The notes: generated by a model not told the origin, from the sequence alone. 33,403 bases of DNA from an uncultured Clostridia bacterium (GCA_947623555.1 CANQGW010000014.1:1-33403); one strand, 5' to 3'; counted from the stretch's first letter, positions 1 to 8,117 are shown. A program made the numbers and translations.

Positions 1-122
1 TGTGCTCCTCTTATTATTCCATTATCTCCAAATACTGCTGTTATACTTACACCTGCTAATATTAAAAGTACTACTATTGTTACTACTAACGCAATTAGCG
101 TTATTCCTTTGTTTTTCAACAT
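1..122 (-). CDS. Prepilin-like surface protein, N-terminal fragment (cut by window edge)
   Basis: The minus strand encodes 40 residues from an ATG at 120-122, with an AGGAGG ribosome site just upstream, and runs off the left edge. The residues are a type IV prepilin-like leader: a short basic start (MLKNKG), then a hydrophobic helix beginning ITLIALVV and ending in ILAGVSI, as in clostridial prepilin-type cleavage proteins. The usual Glu at mature position 5 is replaced by Ala. The start is nearly identical to that of the gene at 442-2531, and so is the upstream leader, so these are tandem paralogues. The rest, probably a GLUG-type body, lies outside and cannot be judged. Function is inferred only: a secreted or surface-anchored protein handled by a prepilin peptidase. 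Confidence 0.8.
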   Translation of the reverse strand, partial: MLKNKGITLIALVVTIVVLLILAGVSITAVFGDNGIIRGA

Positions 123-366
123 TTTTTCCTCCTTCGCAACTTTTCTTTAAGGTTTATACTTAAAGAAAATACCAAAATGCTTGTAAAGCGCTGTTCCAAT
201 TAATTACAAGCATTTTTTTGTGTTCGAAAATTGAGGAATTTTTAAAAATTTTAATCAAAAAATTTATACAAAACTTTTCTTTTTTTCCTTGACATTTTAG
301 GGTTTTATTGCTATCATAAACATATAAAAATTTTCTTTAAGTATAAACCTTAAAGAAAATTTTTTG
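123..366. repeat. Leader cassette, copy 1 (inverted repeats, hairpins, outward promoter)
   Basis: This non-coding stretch matches 2532-2775. It is bounded by a 29-bp sequence at 141-169 and its reverse complement at 331-359 (core TTTCTTTAAGG and CTTAAAGAAA), each also an imperfect palindrome around a TATAAAC/GTTTATA loop. Reading toward the pilin gene (minus strand) it contains the right hairpin, then an A/T-rich stretch, then a second hairpin (about 175-186 paired with 204-215, arms TGCTTGTAA/TTACAAGCA), then the left hairpin ending next to the AGGAGG site. A sigma-A promoter on the plus strand lies at 289-317. The right hairpin with its T-run can also terminate the gene ending at 442. It may be a 5' regulatory leader, a small mobile element, or a recombination block. 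Confidence 0.75.
289..317 (+). promoter_or_regulatory. Sigma-A promoter firing away from the pilin gene (copy 1)
   Basis: TTGACA at 289-294, a 17-base spacer, and TATCAT at 312-317 form a strong promoter on the strand opposite the pilin genes. Transcription would start near 324 and meet within a few bases the 16-bp hairpin 326-364, which is followed by a T-run. The product would be an RNA of about 40 nt that is essentially a hairpin, unless polymerase reads through. The arrangement is repeated at 2698-2726. Confidence 0.55.
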
Positions 367-441
367 TTATTTTTATTATTTTATTTGTTTTTTATAAAGT
401 GCATTAAATATCTAGTTAAGCTATAAACAGTATTTCAAAAT

Positions 442-2531
442 CTAATTTTCTTTTAATATTGGGTAACCGTTATTTTTATTTTCTGTATCTTTCACCCAAA
501 CTGCTTCTTCATTTCCTGAATTTAGTTCGTCTACAAATGATGCAGCTCCTTCTGGTACATCAATATCTTTCATTTGTATTTTTGTTCTATTTTCAGCAGT
601 TTCTTTTATATCTTTTAAATTCACTGCACCTTCGCATGTACCTTGTAAATAATAGCAATTTGTAACTGTTGTATTTTCTACACTTCCTGTTCCTACAACT
701 CCTCCGTATATAAGTATTGCCACCTTGGTTTGTTGCACTAATATTTCCTGTATTATAACAATTTCTTATTTCACTTCCAGTTGTATTAGTAGATACAGCA
801 CAAATTCCCCCGATGAGGTTAGTAATTCCTTTTACTTCTCCTCTATTATAACAATTATCTATAGTAGCACCTGCTTTCCATCCTATCATTCCTGCTATAC
901 CACCAACATATATTTGCCCATTTATTTCTTTCTTATTATAACATTGTTTTATTGTAGATTCAGAAGTTAGGCATCCACTTATTCCGCCTAATTGTTCTAT
1001 ACCATTTTCTAAAGTTCCTATCCTTCCTTCATTATAACAGTTATATATTGTAGAGTTACTTGTTCCTCCAGTTATTCCACCAAACTGTATTTTAGTTTTA
1101 CCAGCTTCCATTATTGCTTTTACTTCGTTATAATTATGTGAATTTTTTATTTCACTTTGACTCGTTGCACATCCTACTATTCCTCCTGCCATTACATGAT
1201 ATAATTGATCTTCAGTATAGAATACACCATTTCCTATTATTATTCCATTATTATTACAATCATCTACTATACTTTTTTCACTATTACCTGCTATTCCACC
1301 AACATGTTGCCCTCCTCTTATCTCTCCATCATTACTACATAATGTAACTTTGTTTCCTTCTCCTTTTGTATCTCCTACTATTCCTCCTACATCTTGATAT
1401 GATCCAATTATTTTTCCTATATTTTTACTTTCTGTTATATTTCCATTACTCCAGCCTGTTATTCCACCTACATTTTCTGATGCTATTCCTGTACATTCTA
1501 TTGTTCCTCTATTTTCACATTTTTCTATTAATGCTGTTGTTCCATTATCACCATAATTTTGTCCTGCTATTCCTCCTAAAAGTCCATCTATACCAGACAC
1601 ACTACCTCTATTAGAACATTCTTTTATTATTCCGATTATAGTTTTCACCTGTTATTCCCCCAACGAAGGTTTCTATGTATGTTCCTGGCTCTACCATTTC
1701 ATTTTCTGTTATTTGCGCACTATTACTACTTGATGTTATATTCCCCTTATTCCAGCCTGTTATTCCACCTACGTATTGTTTTGCTGTTATTTTTCCTCCT
1801 TCTGTTTTTACTCTATCTATTGTTCCATAGTTTCTTCCTGCTAAACCTCCTACAAAGTTTTTTATTGATGTTATATTTACATTTGATATTACTATGTTTT
1901 TTATACTACTTTTATCTCCACAGTAACCAAATAAACCCATATAATCACTTGCAGCACTTATATATAGGTTTTTTATAGTGTGCGCTCCTCCATCAAATGT
2001 TCCTTTAAATTGATGGTTACTATTTCCTATTGGTATAAATCCACCTCCTGTTGTTAACTCTGTTTTTAATTCTTCTGTACCATTTGCTTTATTTATATCT
2101 CCATAATCTGTTCTTGTATAATCCACATACGATAAATTTGACTTAAAATCTAGGTTTATTCCTAGTTTTACTACCTTTTCTTCATAACTATTTCCTTCAT
2201 TTACATTGTTAGAAAATGTTACTAGGTCTTCTATACTTTCTATCAAATATGGTTCCTCTTCTGTTCCTTTTCCTGCTAACTCTCCTGCTTTTGCATCTGC
2301 TACTTGTGTTGCTTCTCCTCCTGTTAACATACTATCTAGTTCATCCAAAAGCTCTGTTAAATCTTTTCTTTCATTTTTTATAGCTTCATCTGTTTTTTCT
2401 TTTGCTTTTTGGGCTCCGCTTATTATTCCATTTTCTCCAAACACAGCTGTTATACTTACACCTGCTAATATCAATAAAACTATTATGGTTACTACTAATG
2501 CTATTAACGTTATTCCTTTGTTTTTCAACAC
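442..2531 (-). CDS. Prepilin-like GLUG-repeat surface protein, two CGG +1 frameshifts
   Basis: The start is ATG at 2531, behind a GGAGG site. The unshifted frame stops after 306 codons, but the reading continues as one 695-residue protein if the C of CGG is skipped at 1634 and at 706. Total length (2090 bases = 3x696+2) fits exactly two extra bases. Residues 1-30 are a type IV prepilin-like leader (KGITLIALVV). A charged linker follows, then from about residue 185 many GLUG-type repeats of the form VGGIAG...N.G.I..C.N.G.I, ending in NNGYPILKEN. Such proteins are secreted adhesins or surface proteins. The repeat pattern continues smoothly through both sites: ENYN-G-IIKECSN and NTYI-G-GVVG, each putting Gly at a position that is Gly in other repeats. 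Either the gene is decoded by frameshifting (favoured, since four other sites behave alike) or it is decaying. Confidence 0.85.
703..706 (-). other. +1 recoding site CGGA, GLUG protein site 2
   Basis: Minus-strand codons read ATA CGG AGG in the incoming frame. Skipping the C at 706 gives ATA GGA GGA, i.e. NTYI-G-GVVG, matching the repeat pattern YVGGIAG seen elsewhere in the protein. Unshifted reading continues as a long Arg/Cys-rich tail with no repeat character. Confidence 0.8.
1631..1634 (-). other. +1 recoding site CGGA, GLUG protein site 1
   Basis: Minus-strand codons read AAT CGG AAT, and the unshifted frame reaches TAA six codons after CGG. Skipping the C at 1634 gives AAT GGA ATA ATA, i.e. 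ENYN-G-IIKECSN, which restores the GLUG repeat (compare GWNKGNITSSSN and GWSNGNITESKN in the same protein). Confidence 0.85.
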
Positions 2532-2775
2532 TTTTTCCTCCTTCGCAAGTTTTCTTTAAGGTTTATACTTAAAGAAAATGCAAAAATACTTGTAATTGGC
2601 GATTTTGCTCAATTACAAGCATTTTTTTGTATTCAAAAAAGAAGAAATTTTTTTATTTTTTCGAAAAAATATTTATGACAAACTTTTCTTTTTTTCCTTG
2701 ACATTGTAGGGTTTTATTGCTATCATAAACATATAAAAATTTTCTTTAAGTATAAACCTTAAAGAAAATTTTTTG
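2532..2775. repeat. Leader cassette, copy 2 (inverted repeats, hairpins, outward promoter)
   Basis: This is the second copy of the cassette at 123-366 and fills the gap between the GLUG gene and the membrane-protein gene. It has the same parts: a palindromic repeat next to the SD (about 2550-2578), a CTTGTAATTG/CAATTACAAG hairpin (2589-2598 with 2610-2619) followed on the minus strand by T-residues like an attenuator, an A/T-rich middle, a plus-strand promoter at 2698-2726, and a 16-bp hairpin at 2735-2773 with 7-base loop TATAAAC and T-run. The hairpin loops differ between copies while the stems are kept, suggesting selection on RNA structure. Confidence 0.75.
2698..2726 (+). promoter_or_regulatory. 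Sigma-A promoter firing away from the pilin gene (copy 2)
   Basis: TTGACA at 2698-2703, a 17-base spacer and TATCAT at 2721-2726 on the plus strand. The predicted start near 2733 lies at the foot of the hairpin 2735-2773. No plus-strand gene follows. Confidence 0.55.
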
Positions 2776-2846
2776 TTATTTTTTGCTTTTAATTTTAATT
2801 AAAAAATAAAATATTAAAATAACCAAGGCTATATTTATAAATGTTT

Positions 2847-3116
2847 TTAATAGTTACATTTATTTTTATTACATGCTTGTTCTATTGCTCTTATAACAAT
2901 TAATATTACAAGTATTACAGCTAAAATTATAAATGCTGCTAATGCTGCTGCAATAACAGCGGCTACTGCAGGAATAGAGCCTATAATTAAACCTAAAGTA
3001 ATTCCTAGTAAAACAGCTAATATGAATATTATAATATCTATACAACATTTATTTTTTCTTTTTGGTTTTTCTTCATTATTACAAATAATAACACATTTGT
3101 TGTTTTCTTCGCACAT
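2847..3116 (-). CDS. Small Cys-containing membrane protein, unknown function
   Basis: This 89-residue protein starts at ATG 3116 behind a strong AGGAGGTG site. The N-terminal third is polar with Cys residues and a KPKRKNKCC basic patch. Two hydrophobic stretches follow (about residues 27-47 and 50-76, Ala/Ile/Leu-rich), and the tail is short and Cys-containing (ACNKNKCNY). The topology suggests a hairpin of two membrane helices with both ends on the same side. I do not recognise a family. It has its own promoter-like region at 3161-3189 and stands alone between the pilin cassette and dinB. Confidence 0.7.
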   Translation of the reverse strand: MCEENNKCVIICNNEEKPKRKNKCCIDIIIFILAVLLGITLGLIIGSIPAVAAVIAAALAAFIILAVILVILIVIRAIEQACNKNKCNY

Positions 3117-3129
3117 GTTTTTACACCTC

Positions 3130-3189
3130 CTAGTAATACTAATTGAAGTACTACTAGTATATTATATGTACGAGCATTACAATTTTCTA
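3130..3189 (-). promoter_or_regulatory. Promoter and 5' hairpin/operator of the small membrane protein gene
   Basis: On the minus strand TAGAAA (3184-3189) and a perfect TATAAT (3161-3166) are 17 bases apart. Immediately downstream an 11-bp inverted repeat (3130-3140 with 3147-3157, arms CTAGTAGTACT/AGTATTACTAG, one G-U pair in RNA) fills the space up to the SD. It could be an operator at the transcription start or a 5' hairpin shielding the ribosome site. Confidence 0.45.
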
Positions 3190-3205
3190 CAAAATTCTAC
3201 ATTTT

Positions 3206-4414
3206 TTATTCTTTAAAATCCATCATGTCATCTATTTGCATTTGCCCAGCTCTTGTTACAACATTATATCCATACTTTTCTTTTAAACTATCAAGTGTTT
3301 TATCTATTTTTTGTTGTTTTTCATTTTTAGGTGTATCGAATATTGATATTTGCTGTGCTTCTGGTGATGTTAGTTTATCTACTTTTATGCCAATTAGCCT
3401 AATAAATTCGCCCTTAAACAACTCTTTTAATACATTTTTTGCCGTTTCATAAATTATTTTTGTGCTGTTGGTTGGTGTTTGCAAAGTTTTTTGATGAGAA
3501 TAGTTTTTAAAGTCCTTTGTTCTTATTTGTACTCCTACTGTTGATGTAAGAAGATTATGCTTTCTTAACCTATATGTAGTTTGTTCAGTAAGTGCTAACA
3601 AAACTTCTTCTATTTTTTCTAAATTATTTAAATCTTTTGGAAGTGTAGCAGAGTTTCCTATACATTTTGGTTGTTCTGGTTCTGAATTTACTTCTGATAA
3701 GTCAATTCCATTTGCGTAGTTCCATATAGTTTCGCCAAATTTTCCAAATAATTTAATCATGCTTTGTTTATCACTTGATGCTAAATCACCTATTGTTTTT
3801 ATTCCTAACTTTTCTAGTTTTGGCAAACTTTTTCTTCCTACCATAAATAAGTCTGATACTGGCAAAGGCCACATTTTAGATGGTATTTCATTTTCATATA
3901 AGGTATGTACCTTGTCTGGCTTTTCAAAGTCTGATGCCATTTTTGCAAGTAGTTTGTTTTGTGCTACCCCTATATTTACTGTAAAACCAAGTTCTTGCTT
4001 TACCCTATTATGAATTTCATAGGCAATGTCTAGCTGTGTTTTTCCTTTTGGAATAAAGTTTGTAATATCTAAAAAACATTCATCAATTGAAAATCGTTCT
4101 ATTTTGTTTGTATACTCACAAAGCAAATTATATAAAGCATTTGAATATTGCCTATATACTTTAAAGTTGCTTTGATAAATTTGTAAATTAGGGCATTTTT
4201 GTTTTGCAAAATAAATAGGCTCGGCAGTTTTAATTCCATAATTTTTAGCGGGCATACTTTTAGCAAGAACAATGCCTTTTCTTTTTTCTTCATCTCCACC
4301 AATAATAGCAGGGATAGTTCTAATATCTATCTCTGCACTTTGTTTTAGCATTTCTACTGCTGTCCATGATAGGAATGCATTATTTACATCTACATGTAAA
4401 ATTTTTCGTTCCAA
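3206..4414 (-). CDS. dinB: Y-family DNA polymerase (DinB / Pol IV-like)
   Basis: The product is a translesion DNA polymerase of about 402 residues. Visible family marks are the first catalytic acidic motif near the N-terminus (ILHVDVNNAFLSW), the palm motif FSIDECFLDIT around residue 110, the helix-hairpin-helix region (LPKLEKLGIKTIGDLA), and a little-finger domain to the C-terminus. TTG at 4414 is preferred as start because it gives the usual MERKILHVDVNNAF beginning and sits just behind AGGTGAT; a GTG at 4423 is the alternative, but it lies within that site. A consensus promoter overlapping a 26-bp palindrome lies directly upstream, so the gene is probably separately regulated from hicAB. 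The stop at 3206 is followed by no convincing terminator. Confidence 0.92.
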   Translation of the reverse strand: MERKILHVDVNNAFLSWTAVEMLKQSAEIDIRTIPAIIGGDEEKRKGIVLAKSMPAKNYGIKTAEPIYFAKQKCPNLQIYQSNFKVYRQYSNALYNLLCEYTNKIERFSIDECFLDITNFIPKGKTQLDIAYEIHNRVKQELGFTVNIGVAQNKLLAKMASDFEKPDKVHTLYENEIPSKMWPLPVSDLFMVGRKSLPKLEKLGIKTIGDLASSDKQSMIKLFGKFGETIWNYANGIDLSEVNSEPEQPKCIGNSATLPKDLNNLEKIEEVLLALTEQTTYRLRKHNLLTSTVGVQIRTKDFKNYSHQKTLQTPTNSTKIIYETAKNVLKELFKGEFIRLIGIKVDKLTSPEAQQISIFDTPKNEKQQKIDKTLDSLKEKYGYNVVTRAGQMQIDDMMDFKE

Positions 4415-4420
4415 AAATAT

Positions 4421-4460
4421 CACCTGTTTTTATTATAAAACAGGTGTTTTTATTTGTCAA
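4421..4460 (-). promoter_or_regulatory. Perfect consensus promoter overlapped by a 26-bp palindrome (dinB)
   Basis: Minus strand: TTGACA (4455-4460), 17-base spacer, TATAAT (4432-4437). A perfect inverted repeat, CACCTGTTTT/AAAACAGGTG with a 6-base centre, covers 4421-4446 and is centred on the -10. Its distal arm contains the AGGTG of the dinB ribosome site. It looks like a repressor operator; as RNA it could also form a hairpin with a following T-run that ends transcripts from hicAB. It does not match the Bacillus LexA box (GAAC-N4-GTTC). Confidence 0.7.
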
Positions 4461-4473
4461 TGAAATAATTTCT

Positions 4474-4881
4474 TTATTTTCGTTTTTCTATGCCTAATTG
4501 TTGCTTTAATGCACTTTGTAAAACTCTTGAGAAATTAACCTTATTTTTTTCACCTAAATCGTTTATCCATTTTGGAATAGTTAGTGTTTTCTTTACAACC
4601 GCATTTTGAATAGCATCCCTAAAAAGTGGCATATTTACCTCTACTAGTATAACTCTCTCATTGTTTTCTAATTTAATTTTATTTAAACTTGTTGGATTTG
4701 GTAATTCCTTTTTTTCGTCTTCATTACATGCTATATAAAGCCCTAGTGCATCTTTTGCCATATAAAGTGCTTCTTCATCATTGTTTGCACAAGTGTTACA
4801 ATTAGGTAAATCTGGAAAAGAAATAGAAATTCCGTCTTTTTCATATTTTAAAATAGCAGGATAAATATAATAATCTTTCAT
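4474..4881 (-). CDS. hicB: HicB-family antitoxin
   Basis: This 135-residue protein begins with the HicB partial RNase-H-like fold (YYIYPAILKYEKDGISISFPDLPNC, then a segment with TCANNDEEALYMAKDAL) and ends in a helical DNA-binding region (about residues 95-135, LTIPKWINDLGEK...FSRVLQSALKQQLGI). In the family HicB neutralises HicA and represses its own promoter. It lies 10 bases downstream of hicA on the same strand, the classical toxin-first order. Length is typical of the longer HicB type with a C-terminal DNA-binding domain. Confidence 0.9.
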   Translation of the reverse strand: MKDYYIYPAILKYEKDGISISFPDLPNCNTCANNDEEALYMAKDALGLYIACNEDEKKELPNPTSLNKIKLENNERVILVEVNMPLFRDAIQNAVVKKTLTIPKWINDLGEKNKVNFSRVLQSALKQQLGIEKRK

Positions 4882-4891
4882 ATTTTGTCTC

Positions 4892-5092
4892 CTATTCTAA
4901 TTTTATTTGTGCCTGTTTTTCTATTGCTTTTAATGTTCCTATTGGAATATTACTTTTAGGGTGTGGCACAATTACAATCCCCTGTTTAAATGGATGCTTA
5001 AATGCATGATGACTACCTGTTGCCTTCCTACACTCATACCATCCATTTTGCATGAGTATTTTTATTAATTCTCGTGAAGAATATGATTTCAT
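4892..5092 (-). CDS. hicA: HicA-family mRNA interferase toxin
   Basis: This 66-residue protein has the HicA double-stranded-RNA-binding-like fold: SSRELIKILMQNGWYECRKATGSHHAFKHP, with the catalytic His in the GSHH motif, then IVIVPHPKSNIPIGTLKAIEKQA. HicA proteins cleave mRNA and halt translation when HicB is lost. The start ATG 5092 follows AAGGAG (5100-5105). The gene opens the hicA-hicB operon, with a promoter containing an inverted repeat immediately upstream. Length and motif are normal, so the toxin looks intact. Confidence 0.92.
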   Translation of the reverse strand: MKSYSSRELIKILMQNGWYECRKATGSHHAFKHPFKQGIVIVPHPKSNIPIGTLKAIEKQAQIKLE

Positions 5093-5108
5093 TTGCTTTC
5101 TCCTTATA

Positions 5109-5137
5109 ATTATACCACGTATTTTTATACGTGTAAA
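5109..5137 (-). promoter_or_regulatory. hicAB promoter with palindromic operator in the spacer
   Basis: Minus strand: TTTACA (5132-5137), 17-base spacer, TATAAT (5109-5114). The spacer is filled by an inverted repeat, CACGTAT-N4-ATACGTG (5116-5133), a natural site for HicB autorepression. The -10 ends only 16 bases before the hicA start, so the mRNA leader would be about 10 nt and begin inside the SD. The rest of 5138-5350 is A/T-rich with no gene I can support. Confidence 0.7.
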
Positions 5138-5354
5138 TATTTTTTTGTTATTTTTATTAATTTTTGAATTGATTAGATATTAAATTAATAAAATTGGAAT
5201 ATTAAATATCTTTGATTTAAAATTTCTTGAAGTATCTAAAAAGTCAAAAAATATAAATTTTTATGAAGTAATGAAATAATTATACTATTTCTTTTATAAC
5301 TTTTCAATGAAAATCGCATTGCATTATTCGACAAAAAATGATTTTATGAAGATG

Positions 5355-5384
5355 CAAAAAATTAGCGGAGTAAAAACTCCGCAT
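5355..5384 (-). terminator. Intrinsic terminator of dxs-ylmH
   Basis: Minus strand: GCGGAG-TTTTTA-CTCCGC stem-loop (5365-5382) followed by TAATTTTTT, 16 bases beyond the ylmH stop. Confidence 0.85.
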
Positions 5385-5397
5385 AAAAATAGCCAAA

Positions 5398-6219
5398 TTA
5401 TGATACATATTTATTTACTTGTAAGCGTAATTTTCCTTTTGAGGTTTGAGCTAAAACTTTTCCTATTTCAAACTTTCCCTTTCCCCTTATGGTTAAAACA
5501 TCTCCTTCTTTTAACATATAGGCATTTTTGGTTTTTAGTTCATAGTTTACAAATACTCTTTCTTTATTTATTATTTCATCTGCCTTACTTCTTGATAAAT
5601 GCAATATTTCTGATGTTACTACATCTAGCCTCATTTGAGGAATTAATATTATGCTTTCTTCCTTTTTTATGGGCTCTATTTGTAAATTAGAAATTTCTTT
5701 TATTAAAATTTCTGCTTTTTGAAATCTTGTTAAGTTTTGTAAATGTTCTTTTAAATATTCTGTCATTTCGTTTTGCACTAATATATCTGCTCCTGTTTCA
5801 TTTACAATTATATCTCCTATTACTTCGCGTTTAATTCCAAGTTTCATAATTCCACCTAAATATTCTGAATGATTATATGTTCCTTGAAGTTCTTGTGGAA
5901 GCACAATTGATATTACTTTAATATTATTTGTAACTACTGAATTTTCTGCACCAACTTTTAAAAATATATTTTGCAATTTATCTGGATATATAAACAAAAC
6001 TTTTCTTTGTGCCATGTCGTATCCACCGTCTAATATGTATTGGCTTTCATTTAAAGTGTGCAATACTTTACTTACTATGTTTTGCTGATATTCATCTAAA
6101 AAGCTAGTTACTTGCACTTGATTTTTAGTATGCATAAATTTAAGTTTATCTAATATTTTAGATATTAATAGCTTATCCTCTTGTTTTGGAAATTGCTTTA
6201 AAATTTCTTGTCTTTCCAT
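5398..6219 (-). CDS. ylmH: YlmH-type S4-domain RNA-binding protein
   Basis: This 273-residue protein matches the YlmH family in layout: an N-terminal helical region (QEDKLLISKILDKL, then TSFLDEYQQ), a central domain with LDGGYDMAQRKVLFIYP and LGIKREVIGDI, and a C-terminal S4 RNA-binding domain (about residues 195-260, MRLDVVTSEILHLSRSKAD ... VFVNYELKTKNAYMLKEGDVLTIRG, split here). Family members bind rRNA, and roles in ribosome quality control and cell division have been described for Firmicutes. Here it follows dxs by 14 bases instead of lying in the usual division-gene cluster, and is closed by a terminator. Confidence 0.88.
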   Translation of the reverse strand: MERQEILKQFPKQEDKLLISKILDKLKFMHTKNQVQVTSFLDEYQQNIVSKVLHTLNESQYILDGGYDMAQRKVLFIYPDKLQNIFLKVGAENSVVTNNIKVISIVLPQELQGTYNHSEYLGGIMKLGIKREVIGDIIVNETGADILVQNEMTEYLKEHLQNLTRFQKAEILIKEISNLQIEPIKKEESIILIPQMRLDVVTSEILHLSRSKADEIINKERVFVNYELKTKNAYMLKEGDVLTIRGKGKFEIGKVLAQTSKGKLRLQVNKYVS

Positions 6220-6233
6220 TTTTAATTCCTTTT

Positions 6234-8117
6234 TTATATTTTTAATTCTTCTTGTAATTTTTCTAATATTTCACCTGAAATAGTTTGCTCATTTAACCCA
6301 TAAAGTGCTTCTATTTCGTCTATTTTTCCATGTTTAATAAATTCATCTGGGTAACCGTACGCTTTTATAAAACTTTTGCTTAAATTTTCTTTTACTAAAC
6401 TTTCTAAAACTACTGTACCAAGCCCACCTTCAATAATTCCATCTTCTATAGTAATAACTTTTCCTGTTTTAGAAACTGATTTTATAATAGTGCTTGTGTC
6501 TAGTGGTTTTAAAAACCTAGCATTGATAACCTCACTACTAATGCCATTTTGCTTTAATTTATTTGCTACTTTTTGTGCTAATGCTACCATTTTTCCAATA
6601 GCAACAATTGTAATATCTTCCCCTTCTTGTAATACTTCTGCTTTTCCTGTTACAATTTCATCATGCTTTTCAAATAGAACTTCCTTACTTTGTGAGCCTT
6701 TTGGGTAACGGATAGCTACAGGTGCATTTAAATTAACTGCATATTCTAGCATTTGTTTTAATTCTTCAAAGTCTTTTGGCGCTGCAACTATTAAGTTTGG
6801 CACTATATTTAAAAATGCCATATCAAAAATGCCTTGATGGGTTTCACCATCATTTCCAACAATTCCTGCCCTATCAATACAAAGTACAACAGGCAAGTTT
6901 TGCATAGCTATATCATGAATTATTTGGTCGTACCCTCTTTGATAAAAAGATGAATATATAGAAACTACTGGCTTTAGCCCAGCCTTGGCCATTCCTGCTG
7001 CCATGGTTAGGCTATGCTGCTCTGCTATTCCAACATCAAAAAACCTACTTGGAAATTCTTTAGCAAATTTAGTTAACCCAGTTCCGTCTTTCATAGCAGC
7101 GGTAATTGCAACTATGTTTTCATTTTTCTTTGCTAAATCTACCAATGTGTTTCCAAATATTTTTGAATAGTCTTCTTCTTTAGGTTTTATGCTTTCTCCA
7201 GTTATTACATTAAAACTAGCTGTACTATGAAAATTATCTGGGTTGACTTCTGCTGGTATATATCCCTTTCCTTTTTTAGTAATAACATGTATTAAAACTG
7301 GGCCTTCTTGCTCTTTTGCTTTAGTAAGTATATCTTCTAATTTTTCAATGTTGTGACCATCTACTGGTCCTAAATAGCAAAAGCCTAGTTCTTCAAAAAG
7401 CATATTAGGAATAATTAATTGCTTTACTCCACGCTTTACTTTTCTTACAAAATTTATAATGCTACTTCCCATATTCCCTGGTAATTTATTTACAAACTTT
7501 TTAATATATTCATTTGATTTTTTATATCCTTTTCTAGTTCTTAACCTTGTTAAAAAAGTAGAAATTCCGCCTACATTTTTTGAAATACTCATTTCGTTAT
7601 CATTTAATATAACAATTAAATTTGTTTTGCTACAACCCGCATCATTTAAAGCCTCTAGTGCCATTCCACCGGTTAATGCACCATCGCCAATTACTGCTAC
7701 AACATAATAGTTTTTCTTTTTTATGTCTCTTGCTCTTGCCATTCCTAATGCTGCTGAAATAGATGTACTACTATGACCTGTTTCAAAGCAGTCGTATTCT
7801 GACTCTAACATCTTTGGAAAACCTGAAAGTCCATTTAGTTTTCTTAAAGTATTCATTTTGTTTTTTCTGCCTGTTAGCATTTTATGAATGTAAGTTTGAT
7901 GCCCTACGTCCCAAATAATTTTATCATTTGGTGTATCAAATAAACTATGGAGTGCAATTGTAAGTTCAACCACGCCTAAATTTGAAGCTAAATGTCCACC
8001 TGTTTTAGATACAATATCAAGCAATTCCTGCCTTAAACTATTTGCAAGTTCTTCTTTTTCATTTATATTTAATTTTCGTAAATCTTCTGGTGTATTTATA
8101 TTTTCTATTAATCCCAA
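6234..8117 (-). CDS. dxs: 1-deoxy-D-xylulose-5-phosphate synthase
   Basis: The 627-residue thiamine-diphosphate enzyme condenses pyruvate with glyceraldehyde 3-phosphate, the first step of the MEP isoprenoid pathway and a supplier for thiamine and pyridoxal. Seen: the N-terminal DVGHQTYIHKMLTGR segment, the TPP/Mg motif GDGALTGGMALEALNDAG, a central pyrimidine-binding domain with FDVGIAEQHSLTMAAGMA and DRAGIVGNDGETHQGIFD, and a C-terminal transketolase domain with GIIEGGLGTVV. Length is normal. The start is TTG at 8117, 7 bases after AAGGATG; no in-frame ATG is better placed. The upstream 8118-8286 region is A/T-rich, and I could not settle a dxs promoter there. Confidence 0.96.
   Translation of the reverse strand: MGLIENINTPEDLRKLNINEKEELANSLRQELLDIVSKTGGHLASNLGVVELTIALHSLFDTPNDKIIWDVGHQTYIHKMLTGRKNKMNTLRKLNGLSGFPKMLESEYDCFETGHSSTSISAALGMARARDIKKKNYYVVAVIGDGALTGGMALEALNDAGCSKTNLIVILNDNEMSISKNVGGISTFLTRLRTRKGYKKSNEYIKKFVNKLPGNMGSSIINFVRKVKRGVKQLIIPNMLFEELGFCYLGPVDGHNIEKLEDILTKAKEQEGPVLIHVITKKGKGYIPAEVNPDNFHSTASFNVITGESIKPKEEDYSKIFGNTLVDLAKKNENIVAITAAMKDGTGLTKFAKEFPSRFFDVGIAEQHSLTMAAGMAKAGLKPVVSIYSSFYQRGYDQIIHDIAMQNLPVVLCIDRAGIVGNDGETHQGIFDMAFLNIVPNLIVAAPKDFEELKQMLEYAVNLNAPVAIRYPKGSQSKEVLFEKHDEIVTGKAEVLQEGEDITIVAIGKMVALAQKVANKLKQNGISSEVINARFLKPLDTSTIIKSVSKTGKVITIEDGIIEGGLGTVVLESLVKENLSKSFIKAYGYPDEFIKHGKIDEIEALYGLNEQTISGEILEKLQEELKI

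Noticed and set aside
690..2000. Regularly spaced similar words resembling a CRISPR array or tandem DNA repeat
   Set aside because: The period reflects GLUG protein repeats; units vary in length and sequence and there are no identical repeats with unique spacers.
459..2559. Several plus-strand open frames across the GLUG gene
   Set aside because: Low-complexity Leu/Phe/Tyr/Ser products on the opposite strand of a clear coding gene, without SD sites.
5307..5690. Plus-strand frame over the ylmH 3' end
   Set aside because: It runs through the minus-strand terminator and then opposite ylmH, with hydrophobic low-complexity translation and no SD.
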